From Bradyrhizobium sp. AUGA SZCCT0176 (GTDB lineage Bacteria > Pseudomonadota > Alphaproteobacteria > Rhizobiales > Xanthobacteraceae): a stretch of 64,000 nucleotides of DNA. Under the pieces are notes generated by a model. That model was not told the DNA's origin, made no database searches, and saw nothing but the letters and a program-made list of their open reading frames with translations. Below, piece after piece: positions 34,212 to 42,895 of this stretch. The position numbers and the translations under genes were made by a program. The stretch covers positions 218,700 to 282,699 of the forward strand of contig NZ_JAFCMB010000009.1 in NCBI RefSeq assembly GCF_018130145.1. Reading direction: 5' to 3'. Every line of letters begins with the position of its first letter. Within the stretch, counting starts at the first letter, position 1.

Positions 34212-35237
34212 CTATGCGCGCCGGGCTTGCGGCCGCGCGCCGCCCTGCGCTTTCAGCGCACGCAGGATTTTTTCCGGCGTGATCGGCAGCGTATCGATCC
34301 GCACACCGATGGCGTTGAAGATCGCGTTGGCGACCGCCGGCAGCACCGGATTGGCGCACATCTCGCCGGGACCCTTGGCACCGAACGGACCGTCCGGCGC
34401 CGGACGCTCCAGCACCGTGATGTCGTGCGGCGCGATGTCGCCGGGGCCGGGCATCAGATATTCGTTGTAGTCGCGGCCGCCATGTTCGGGGTTTGGATAA
34501 TACGGCTCCGGCGTCTCGTAGAGCGCGTGGCTCATGCCCATCCAGGCGCCGCCGACCAGTTGCTGCTCGACCATTTTCGGATTGAGCGCGCGGCCGAGTT
34601 CATAGGCGCTGGTCAGTTTGTTGACCTTGACGTCACCGGTTTCGTCGCAGACTTCCAGATCGACGACGAGGCAGGCATGGGCATAGGCGGTGACCGGCGA
34701 CATCTCGCCGGTCTCCGGATTGACCGTCGAGAGCGGGATCAGAAAGATGCCGCGGCCAGAGATCGTCTTGCCCTGCTTGAACTGCGCCGCCTGCGACGCG
34801 GCCTTGACGGTGATCGATTTCGACGCCGCACCGCGGACATGGATGTTGCCCTTGCCGTCAGTGACGAGGTCGTCGGCATTGACCTCGAGCTCCTCGGCGG
34901 CGGCCTCCAGCAGCACGCCCCGCGCCTCCTTTGCCGCGACGATCACCGCATTGCCGACACGATGCGTTCCGCGCGAGGCGAACGAGCCCATGTCGTGCGG
35001 ACCGGTATCGCTGTCGGCGGTGTCGACATAGACATCCTCAATCGGCACGCCCAGCGTTTCCGCCGCGATCTGCCGGCTGACCTGCTTCATACCCTGCCCG
35101 AGATCGATCGCCGACAGCGCCACGGTGAATTTGCCGTCCGGATTGGCATGGACCAGCGCCTGACTGGGATCGCCGCCGAGATTCATGCCGATCGGGTAAT
35201 TGATGGAGGCCATTCCGCGCCCCTGATGCCGTGCCAT
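34212..35237 (-). CDS. Mo-hydroxylase large subunit, C-terminal half (CoxL-C), separate gene
   Basis: 341 residues from ATG 35237, with GGAGGCGT 5 bases ahead, so it is translated on its own. It begins RGMASINYPIGMNLGGDPSQ, which in intact large subunits is internal, contains the LSAIDLGQGMKQV loop and ends with FGAKGPGEMCANPVLPAVAN, which carries the catalytic Glu. It must assemble with the product of the gene just upstream to form one molybdopterin site. The split is one base wide: stop at 35239, start at 35237. Confidence 0.9.
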   Translation of the reverse strand: MARHQGRGMASINYPIGMNLGGDPSQALVHANPDGKFTVALSAIDLGQGMKQVSRQIAAETLGVPIEDVYVDTADSDTGPHDMGSFASRGTHRVGNAVIVAAKEARGVLLEAAAEELEVNADDLVTDGKGNIHVRGAASKSITVKAASQAAQFKQGKTISGRGIFLIPLSTVNPETGEMSPVTAYAHACLVVDLEVCDETGDVKVNKLTSAYELGRALNPKMVEQQLVGGAWMGMSHALYETPEPYYPNPEHGGRDYNEYLMPGPGDIAPHDITVLERPAPDGPFGAKGPGEMCANPVLPAVANAIFNAIGVRIDTLPITPEKILRALKAQGGARPQARRA

Positions 35238-35238
35238 C

Positions 35239-36918
35239 TCAACGCCTCCGTGTGAACACTGACGAGAACCGCGCCGCGCCGTGCTGGGGCGTCGCCGGCG
35301 CGTTGGGAACCGGCGGGGCCGGAGCCGGCAGCGGCGCGGCGGCGGCCGGCTGCGATGGATAGTTCGGCAGCGGTGCTGCCGGCTGATGCGCCGGTGGCGG
35401 CTGATAGACGGTCACGGCAGGAGGAGGCTGATAGGCCGGAAGCGGCGCCGCGCCCGGCGTCAGCTGCGGCGGCGCCTGCCGCGTCTCCGGCCGGCCGATC
35501 CGGCCGCTCTCATCGGTCACGGTCGGCGGTATAGCCGCGCGCGCGCCGCCGCCACCACTCAGCGACGAGGCGCGCCGCGCCGTCTCGCTCAGCGGCCAGT
35601 TCACCTTCTCCGCCACGACCTGCACGCATTCGATCAGCGCGGTGTTGTGGGCGACGCGGCGATGCGCCTTCATGTCGCCGTCGCGATAGGCGTTGAGGAT
35701 GCGGAACTCCATCGGGTCGATGCCGACCAGATGCGCCAGCTTGTCCATCTGCACCTCGATCGAGAAGTCCACCCCGGTGACACCGAAACCGCGCATCGCG
35801 GTGGCCGGCACGCGGTTGGTGAAGACGCAATAGGCGTCGCCGCGCACATTCGGGATCGTGTAGGGCCCCGGCATGTGCGCGACGCATTTGACCACGCCAT
35901 AGCTGGTCAGCCGCGTGTAGGCGCCGGCATCGAAATAGGAGGTGATCTGCCGCGCGACGATACGGCCGTCGCGCATTACGCCGTCCTTGATGACGTGCCG
36001 CTCGGCCCCGCGCGGCGAGGCGAACTGCATCTCCTCCTCGCGCCCCAGCACATAGCGGACCGGCCGCCCGGTGAGGATCGCGCCGAGCACCGCCAGCGGC
36101 TCGGTCAGCGAGTCGACCTTGCCGCCAAAGCCGCCACCGACAGTGCCGCCGATGAAATGCAGCCGGTTGGATTCCAGCGCGAGGATCTTGGCGGTGGTGC
36201 CGAGCGAGAAGAACAGACCCTGCGCGCAGGAATGCACGACGTAACGGTTGTTGGTTTCGGGCGCGGCGATGGTGCCGTTGGTCTCGGTCGAGGCGTGCTC
36301 GATCGGCGACATCTGATAGCGCTCCTCAAGCACGTGATCGGCGGTGCGGAACGCCGCCTCGACATCGCCGAAGCGCAGTTTCTGATGGTCGTATTTGTCG
36401 TGATACTCGAAATAGTTTCCCGGATAGGTCTCGTTGACGACGACCGCGCCCGGCTTCAGCGCCTCCTGCACGTCGAACACCGTGGGCAGCGGATCATAAC
36501 TGACCCGAACCAGCTTGACCGCGGCCAGGGCTTCCGCCTCGCTATCGGCAATGATGGCGACGATCGGCTCGCCCTTGTAGCGCACCTTGTCGACCGCCAG
36601 CGTCGGCTCGTCGTCCTTGCCGAAATCGATCAGGCTGAGCAGCGTGTTCTTGTTGAGCGGAACGTCCTGCCCCCGGATCACGCGTTTGACGCCAGGCGCG
36701 CGCTCCGCGGCTGTCACGTCGATGCTCCGGATCCGGGCGTGATGGTGCGGGGAGCGCACGACCTTCAGATGCAGCAGGCCGTCAAAGCCGTGATCGTCGA
36801 AGAAGCGGGTGCGGCCAGTGACATGCCCCAGCATGTCCTGGCGCTGCTCGCCCTTGCCGATCACGTTGAGATTGTCGTCACGCTCGTCGGCGAACAGATC
36901 CTTGCGAAACTCCAGCAT
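35239..36918 (-). CDS. Mo-hydroxylase large subunit, N-terminal half (CoxL-N) with Pro-rich tail
   Basis: 559 residues from ATG 36918 with GAGGAGATC upstream. It covers the a/b-hammerhead and first molybdopterin domains: VRSPHHHARIRSIDV, HFIGGTVGGGFGGKVDSL, and PATAMRGFGVTG. The last motif matches xanthine-dehydrogenase-type enzymes, not the AYxCSFR of CO dehydrogenase, so CO is not the substrate. After VNWPLSETARR the protein leaves the family and ends in ~110 residues rich in Pro, Ala and Gln (for example AAPLPAPAPPVPNAP). The rest of the subunit is the next gene. Confidence 0.9.
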   Translation of the reverse strand: MLEFRKDLFADERDDNLNVIGKGEQRQDMLGHVTGRTRFFDDHGFDGLLHLKVVRSPHHHARIRSIDVTAAERAPGVKRVIRGQDVPLNKNTLLSLIDFGKDDEPTLAVDKVRYKGEPIVAIIADSEAEALAAVKLVRVSYDPLPTVFDVQEALKPGAVVVNETYPGNYFEYHDKYDHQKLRFGDVEAAFRTADHVLEERYQMSPIEHASTETNGTIAAPETNNRYVVHSCAQGLFFSLGTTAKILALESNRLHFIGGTVGGGFGGKVDSLTEPLAVLGAILTGRPVRYVLGREEEMQFASPRGAERHVIKDGVMRDGRIVARQITSYFDAGAYTRLTSYGVVKCVAHMPGPYTIPNVRGDAYCVFTNRVPATAMRGFGVTGVDFSIEVQMDKLAHLVGIDPMEFRILNAYRDGDMKAHRRVAHNTALIECVQVVAEKVNWPLSETARRASSLSGGGGARAAIPPTVTDESGRIGRPETRQAPPQLTPGAAPLPAYQPPPAVTVYQPPPAHQPAAPLPNYPSQPAAAAPLPAPAPPVPNAPATPQHGAARFSSVFTRRR

Positions 36919-36928
36919 CGGGATCTCC

Positions 36929-37411
<483 letters not shown>

Positions 37412-37422
37412 TCTGCGTTCCT

Positions 37423-38247
37423 TCAGGATGTCTCGCCGGCAAGCAGCCGGCCGAGATGCACAGGCAATACTTCGCGGCGATACCATTCCGACGCGATCGC
37501 ATCGGTCGCGGGCTGCGTGCCCTCGAGCGCCGCGGTCTTCGCCGCGGCAATGGTGGCCGCATCCAGGCTGCGGCCTTCCAGTACGCGCTCGACCGCCTTG
37601 GCGCGCAGCGGCGTCGGCCCCATCGCGCCATAGGCGACCCGCGCGCCGCTGATCCGTCCGGCGTTCTGCGGCAGATGCGCCGCGATCGACAGCACCGAAA
37701 TACCCTTCGGCCGCACGCGCGCGACTTTGACGAAACGAAACCCATCGGCGCCGGCCGGGCGGCTGAAGCCGACCGAGGCCACCAGTCCCACCCCTCCCCG
37801 CGCCCGGTTCGCCAGCATCTCCTCGAGCGGCATTACCCGCGCGCCGCCGAAACCGGCATGCAGCGTGACCACGGCTTCGAGCGCCAGCAGCGCGGTGGTG
37901 AAATCGCCATAGGGCGTCGCGGCGAACAGATTGCCGCCGATGGTCGCGGTGGTCCGCACCGCGGGACCGCCAATGCCGCGCGCCGCCGCATGCAGGTAGG
38001 ACAGGTCCCGGCTGGCCAGCACCATCGCCATGGTGACGCCGGCGCCGAGTTCGACGCGTGCACCGCCGGTGTTCATCGCCAGCAGCGCCGGATCGACCGC
38101 GCGCAGCAACGTGCCCTCCGTCATCACACCTTCGTTGATGTCGCGCACCAACAGCGTGCCGCCGCCGAGCAACTGGGCGCCGCGGTCGCTGGCGAGGATA
38201 CTCGCGGCTTCCTGTAACCCCTGCACGATGCGTACGTTGACGGGCAT
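37423..38247 (-). CDS. Mo-hydroxylase FAD-binding subunit (CoxM-like)
   Basis: 274 residues. FAD-binding signatures LLGGGTLLV (the AGGT-type loop) and TTATIGGNLFAATPYGD are visible, with the C-terminal CO-dehydrogenase flavoprotein domain after RVRPKGISVLSIAAHL. It accepts electrons from the 2Fe-2S subunit and passes them to a quinone or other carrier. First of the three Mo-hydroxylase genes in transcription order. Confidence 0.94.
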   Translation of the reverse strand: MPVNVRIVQGLQEAASILASDRGAQLLGGGTLLVRDINEGVMTEGTLLRAVDPALLAMNTGGARVELGAGVTMAMVLASRDLSYLHAAARGIGGPAVRTTATIGGNLFAATPYGDFTTALLALEAVVTLHAGFGGARVMPLEEMLANRARGGVGLVASVGFSRPAGADGFRFVKVARVRPKGISVLSIAAHLPQNAGRISGARVAYGAMGPTPLRAKAVERVLEGRSLDAATIAAAKTAALEGTQPATDAIASEWYRREVLPVHLGRLLAGETS

Positions 38248-38255
38248 GGCGTTTC

Positions 38256-38699
38256 CTAACTAGCGAGTTCGGGCAGCTGGCGGACCGCCGCGATGCCGTT
38301 CGAATAGACTTCGTTGCCGACGAGCTCGGCCAGCTCCGCCTCGCGCCCGGCCGGCGTGGTGAACCGGCCCTCCCAATGCCAGAAACTGCGATTACCGTCG
38401 GTGACCGGCAGCAGCCGGACATGGGCGACGTAGTTGAACAGCGGAATCGGCGTCTCCAGCAGGCAATAGCTGAAGGTCATTTCCAGATCCGACAGCGCTA
38501 ACAACTGCTCGCGCAATTCGGCGCCGTCCTGCATCGTGAAGCGGCGGACGCAGCCGATCTTGTCGGACGGATAGCCGCGCTCGATCGTGCTCTTGGCAAC
38601 GATCGGATGCCAGGATTCATGACCGTTGAAGTCGCGCAGCACCGCCCACAGCCGCTCGACCGGCGCGTCGATGATGGTGCTGCGAACCACCCGCGGCAT
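38256..38699 (-). CDS. SRPBCC-fold protein, CoxG-like (second copy)
   Basis: 147 residues from ATG 38699. Bet v1/polyketide-cyclase type fold: RSTIIDAPVERLWAVLRDFN, then GHESWHP, IGCVRRFTMQDGAELREQLL, and a C-terminal amphipathic helix. It is a paralogue of the gene immediately upstream (DFNG..WHP, VGCVR/IGCVR). CoxG of this fold tethers CO dehydrogenase to the membrane. A small-ligand binding role is the alternative. Confidence 0.85.
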   Translation of the reverse strand: MPRVVRSTIIDAPVERLWAVLRDFNGHESWHPIVAKSTIERGYPSDKIGCVRRFTMQDGAELREQLLALSDLEMTFSYCLLETPIPLFNYVAHVRLLPVTDGNRSFWHWEGRFTTPAGREAELAELVGNEVYSNGIAAVRQLPELAS

Positions 38700-38701
38700 G
38701 T

Positions 38702-39139
38702 TCAGGCTCCAAAGGCGCGGTTGAGCGCGTCGAAACCGGTCTGGAACACATTGCCGCCGACGCCACCGACCAGCTCTGCTTCCAGTTCCGGCGCGCAGTC
38801 GAAATCGGCGCTCCATTCGATGAAGGTGCGGTCCTGGTCGGTGACCGGTGTCAGCCGCAGCGAGGCGACGTAGTTGGTCAGCGGCATCGGCGAATCCAGG
38901 ATCGAATAGGTGCAGACCATGTCGAAGTCCGACAGGCCGAGCAGTTTTTCGCGCAGCCGGTCGCCATTGCGCAGCGCGAACGCACGGACGCAGCCGACCT
39001 TATCGGCCGGCTCGCCGTTCTCGATCCGGCTCTCCGCGATGCCGGGGTGCCAGTTCGGCAGGCCGTTGAAGTCGCGCACGCGCGCCCAGACCTTGGCCGC
39101 CGGCGCATTGATGACACTGGATACGTAGACGCGGGCCAT
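38702..39139 (-). CDS. SRPBCC-fold protein, CoxG-like (first copy)
   Basis: 145 residues from ATG 39139. It has the same architecture as its neighbour: SSVINAPAAKVWARVRDFNG, LPNWHPGIAESRI, KVGCVRAFALRNGDRLREKL, and DFDMVCTYSILDSPMPLTNY. The tandem pair, 2 bp apart, looks like a local duplication that has diverged. It sits between a flotillin-like protein and the Mo hydroxylase, a position that fits a membrane-anchoring or delivery role. Confidence 0.85.
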   Translation of the reverse strand: MARVYVSSVINAPAAKVWARVRDFNGLPNWHPGIAESRIENGEPADKVGCVRAFALRNGDRLREKLLGLSDFDMVCTYSILDSPMPLTNYVASLRLTPVTDQDRTFIEWSADFDCAPELEAELVGGVGGNVFQTGFDALNRAFGA

Positions 39140-39143
39140 CCGA

Positions 39144-42011
39144 TTACTCCTTGCCCTTGCCTTTGTCGCCGCGGCCCGACGGCTTGCGTTCGCCTGGATC
39201 CGTGTCCGCTGGCCCGTCCTTCGCCTTCGGCGGCTGGGCCTCCTTGCCGACGCGCTGCATGTCACTGGCCTCGCGCATCAGCCCGCCCATCTTGGCGAGG
39301 TTGCCGCCCTCGATCCCGATTTCCTTCAGCACCTGATCGATCAGCGGCGCCTGCACCCGGTAGCGCAGCGCCGACTCGATCACCTCATCGGTCGGCGTGC
39401 GCGCGGTGCCGCCGCCGTTGCCGGCCATGCCGCCGAGTCCATCGACATGCAGGATGCGGATGCCTTCGATCTTCTCCATCGGCTTGACACTTTCGCGGAC
39501 GATACCCTCGATCCGATCGAGCAGACGGCGCCGGAACAGGCCGTAGCGGGCCTCGTCGGTGAGCGCGTTCTCGGCCTCGTAGAGCAGCTTCTGCGCTTCC
39601 GCATCGACCGCAGCGCGGATCGCATGGGCCTCGGCCTCGATGCGCTTCTCGTCGGCGTTCTTCCTCGCCAGCATGACTTCGACCGTGGCACGGCGCTTGG
39701 CGTTCTCGCTTTCGCGCACCGTCTTGACGATCTCCTCGGCTTCCACCGCCTTGGCCTTCGCCATCTCCGCTTTCACCTGGGCTGCGGATTCCAGCAGCGA
39801 CTTCTCGAAGATCGCAATCGCCTTGTCCATCACCGCGCTCTCGACCTCACGCTCGCGACCGACCTCGAGCTTGCGCAGGTCGAGGTCGCGGCCGACACGA
39901 GCCTCGTCGAGGCCGCGCTCGGAGGCGATGCGCGCACGTTCGATGTCCTCGCGCGCGGCGATCTCGGATTCCTGCAGTGCCTGGTTGCGCGCGATATCGA
40001 GCTGTTCGAGCGCCTTGCGGCGCTCCAGCCGCGCCACCTCCAGTTCGCGCTCGCGCGTAATGTCGACCTTCTCGACCTCCTGGCGCGCATTGATCTCGGC
40101 TGCGCGCACCGCACGGTCGGAATCAACCCGCTCGATCCTCCGCGCAGAGGTCGCGATAACGCGTTCCTCCTCGGCGATCTCGATGGTCTTCTTCTGATCG
40201 ATCTGCAGCACCTCGCGGCTCTTCGACGCCGCGATCCGCCCCTTGTCGATCGCAAGCTCAGCCTCGATGCGGCTGACCTCGACCGCGTCGCGCTTCTTGA
40301 TCTCGGCGGTCTCGATCGCCTTGGCGCGGTTGATGTCGAGGTTGCGGATTTCCAGATCAGAGGCGATGCGGGCGGTCTCGGTCGCCTCGCGGGCGGCGAT
40401 TTCGGCACCTTCGAGTGTCTGGGTCCGCGCGATCTCCTGCGATCGAGTTTCCTGTTCGGCGAGGATGCGATGCGCCGCGATTTCCTTCTCGTTGGCTATC
40501 CGCGCCGCTTCCACTGCATGCAGGGCGGCGATCTCGGCCTCATCGATCGCCTGGTTGCGGGTAATGGTCAGCGCCCGGACCCGTTCCTCCTGGACGATGC
40601 GGGCGGACTCCACCAATTCCTTCGAAGCGATGGTCTCCTGCTGGACGGTGCGGTCGCGGACGATCTCGCGCGCCAGCCGCTTTTCCTCCGCGGCGAGGCG
40701 ACTGGCGATGATGGCACTGTTGCGGGCGATTTCGGCAGTTTCGGTGGCGAGCCGCGCGGCGATGTCGGCCTCCTCGATCGAACGCCGCTTCGCGATGTCG
40801 AGGCCCGAAATCCTCTGTTCGTTGGCGATCCGGTCGGTGCTGACGGACGCTTCCTGCGCGATCCGGGCGCGCTCGGTGGATTCGCGGGCGGCGATTTCGG
40901 CAGCCTGCAGCGCCCGCACCTGCTCGATTTCGCGCTCGCGGATCTCGCGGTCGGCGGCGATGCGGGTCTCCTTAATCAACTGATCATTGGCAATCCGTGC
41001 CTTCTCCACCGTCTCGCGCGCGGCGATCTCGGCCTGATCGACGGTCTGACTGCGCTCGATCTCGCGCTGGCGGACGTCGCGCTCGGAGGCAATCCGCGCC
41101 TCGCTGATGGCGCGCTCATTGCCAATCCGCGACTTCTCGATTTCCTCGCGCGCGTTGATCTGGGCCTGCTCGGCTTCGGTGTCGCGCATCGCACGCTCGC
41201 GGGCGATTTCCGCGCGCTGCACGGCGCGGCGCACCTCGACGTCGCGCTGCTGCTCCAGCCGCGCCAGCTCGCTCTCGCGTTCGATCTCTAGCGACTGCTT
41301 CTCCGCTTCGAGATTGCGCGAGCGGATCTTGATCATCGAATCCTGCTCGATGTCGTTGCGTGCCTTGCGCCGGCCTTCGATCTGCTCGATCAGATGGGTC
41401 AAGCCCTCGGCGTCGAAGCGGTTCGAGGCGTTGAAATATTGCAGGTCGGTCTGGTCGAGATTGGTCAGAGCCACCGATTCCAGTTCGAGTCCGTTTTTGG
41501 CGAGCGCCTCGGCGGCTGCCTCCTTGACCTTGGCGAGATAGACCCCGCGCTGCTCATGCATGTCCTCCATCGTCATCTCGGAGGCGACCGAACGGATCGC
41601 CGAGACGAACTTGCCGGACAACAGCTCGTGCAGCGTCTCCGGCTGCATGGTGCGCCGGCCAAGCGTCGAGGCCGCGAGCGACACTGCCTCGGGGGTGGCG
41701 CGGACGCGGACGTAGAAGTCGGCGTCGATGTCGACCCGCATCCGGTCGCGGGTGATGATGGCGCCGTCCTGGCCGCGATGCACCCGCATCTGCAGCACGT
41801 TCATGTTGACCGGTGTGATGTCATGGATGAACGGCAGCACGAAGGCGCCGGCATCGATCACCACTTTCTCGCCGGCAAGACCGGTACGGACGAACGCCGC
41901 CTCCTTCGACGAGCGGCGGTAGAGCCAGTTCACCAGATAGACGACGATCGCGATCACGATGATCGCGACGATCAGCCAGAGAATGAGCGCTCCGATCAGC
42001 TGGCCTGACAT
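39144..42011 (-). CDS. Giant SPFH/flotillin-like protein with hendecad coiled coil
   Basis: 955 residues, against 500-700 for common flotillins. One N-terminal membrane helix (LIGALILWLIVAIIVIAIVV) leads to the SPFH domain (~residues 35-200: FVLPFIHDITPVNMNVLQMR; RDRMRVDIDADFYVRV). Residues ~283-725 are a repetitive coiled coil: AEIAARExxExARIA-like units recur every 44 or 33 residues, multiples of an 11-residue (hendecad) step. The flotillin C-terminal region follows (EAQKLLYEAENALTDEARYG) and a charged disordered tail. It should form a large membrane-bound oligomer on the cytoplasmic side. RBS GGGAGA precedes the ATG. Confidence 0.88.
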   Translation of the reverse strand: MSGQLIGALILWLIVAIIVIAIVVYLVNWLYRRSSKEAAFVRTGLAGEKVVIDAGAFVLPFIHDITPVNMNVLQMRVHRGQDGAIITRDRMRVDIDADFYVRVRATPEAVSLAASTLGRRTMQPETLHELLSGKFVSAIRSVASEMTMEDMHEQRGVYLAKVKEAAAEALAKNGLELESVALTNLDQTDLQYFNASNRFDAEGLTHLIEQIEGRRKARNDIEQDSMIKIRSRNLEAEKQSLEIERESELARLEQQRDVEVRRAVQRAEIARERAMRDTEAEQAQINAREEIEKSRIGNERAISEARIASERDVRQREIERSQTVDQAEIAARETVEKARIANDQLIKETRIAADREIREREIEQVRALQAAEIAARESTERARIAQEASVSTDRIANEQRISGLDIAKRRSIEEADIAARLATETAEIARNSAIIASRLAAEEKRLAREIVRDRTVQQETIASKELVESARIVQEERVRALTITRNQAIDEAEIAALHAVEAARIANEKEIAAHRILAEQETRSQEIARTQTLEGAEIAAREATETARIASDLEIRNLDINRAKAIETAEIKKRDAVEVSRIEAELAIDKGRIAASKSREVLQIDQKKTIEIAEEERVIATSARRIERVDSDRAVRAAEINARQEVEKVDITRERELEVARLERRKALEQLDIARNQALQESEIAAREDIERARIASERGLDEARVGRDLDLRKLEVGREREVESAVMDKAIAIFEKSLLESAAQVKAEMAKAKAVEAEEIVKTVRESENAKRRATVEVMLARKNADEKRIEAEAHAIRAAVDAEAQKLLYEAENALTDEARYGLFRRRLLDRIEGIVRESVKPMEKIEGIRILHVDGLGGMAGNGGGTARTPTDEVIESALRYRVQAPLIDQVLKEIGIEGGNLAKMGGLMREASDMQRVGKEAQPPKAKDGPADTDPGERKPSGRGDKGKGKE

Positions 42012-42050
42012 ATCTGTTCTCCCTCTACAAAGTGCTGTCGCATGGTCCGT

Positions 42051-42884
42051 TCAGCTGCGGCTGATGGCCTTGAATTTCCGGGTCTGCTCGCGGATCGCGA
42101 CTTCGACCGGCAGCCGCTCCATCGAGGAGGCGCCGTAGAAGCCATGGCAATGCCGCGAGTTCTTGATCACGAATTCGGCGTCCGAAGGTTCTGCGACCGG
42201 GCCACCATGCACGAGGATGATCGCATCGGGCTTCACCGCGAGCGCCGCCGCCGCCCAGGTGTCCAGCATGGCCGGAACATCCTCGAGCTTCAGTGCGGTT
42301 TGTGCCCCGATCGCGCCGCCGGCGGTCAAGCCGAAATGGCAGACAATGATGTCAGCCCCCGCGCCCGCCATCGCTGCGGCATCGTCGGCCGAGAACACAT
42401 AGGGCGTCGTCAACAGGCCCTTGGCGCCGGCCAACGCGATCATCTCGACTTCGAGCGCGTAGGACATGCCGGTTTCCTCCAACCCGATGCGAAAGCTGCC
42501 GTCGATCAGTCCGACCGTCGGAAAGTTCTGCACGCCGGAGAACCCGGCGGCTTTCACCTCGTCGAGAAAGCGCTCCATGCTGCGGAACGGATCGGTGGCG
42601 CAGACGCCGGCCAGCACCGGAGTTTTCTTCACGACCGGCAGCACCTCCGCGGCCATCTCCATCACGATCGCATTGGCGTCGCCATACGGCATCAGGCCGG
42701 ACAGCGAACCGCGCCCGGCCATCCGGAAACGGCCGGAATTGTAGATCACGATCAGGTCGATACCGCCGGCTTCCTCGCATTTGGCCGACAGGCCTGTGCC
42801 GGCGCCGCCGCCAACGATGGGCTCGCCGCGCGCGATCATGTCGTGAAACCTGGAGAGAAGAGCCTGCCGATCGATCGCTGCCAT
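42051..42884 (-). CDS. PEP-hydrolase-family TIM-barrel protein (Tm-1 C-terminal domain type)
   Basis: 277 residues. The family pattern is clear: PIVGGGAGTGLSAKCEEAGG, DLIVIYNSGRFRMAGRGSLS, VLAGVCATDPF, FSGVQNFPTVGLIDG and IVCHFGLTAGGAIGA. It is a phosphoenolpyruvate-mutase-like barrel of unproven reaction. In plants the same domain is the C-terminal part of Tm-1. Here it follows, 11 bp later, a protein whose C-terminus is the other half of Tm-1. Confidence 0.88.
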   Translation of the reverse strand: MAAIDRQALLSRFHDMIARGEPIVGGGAGTGLSAKCEEAGGIDLIVIYNSGRFRMAGRGSLSGLMPYGDANAIVMEMAAEVLPVVKKTPVLAGVCATDPFRSMERFLDEVKAAGFSGVQNFPTVGLIDGSFRIGLEETGMSYALEVEMIALAGAKGLLTTPYVFSADDAAAMAGAGADIIVCHFGLTAGGAIGAQTALKLEDVPAMLDTWAAAALAVKPDAIILVHGGPVAEPSDAEFVIKNSRHCHGFYGASSMERLPVEVAIREQTRKFKAISRS

Positions 42885-42895
42885 GCTGTGATCCC

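Noticed and set aside
35230..35245. Split of the large subunit as a simple sequencing error.
   Set aside because: The upstream protein has diverged into a long Pro-rich tail and the downstream gene has its own GGAGG site, so a single-base correction would not restore one normal protein.
39447..41291. A 614-codon plus-strand frame opposite the flotillin-like gene.
   Set aside because: It is a shadow of the repetitive coiled coil in the opposite strand; its repeat period copies that of the real protein and it has no ribosome site or domain.
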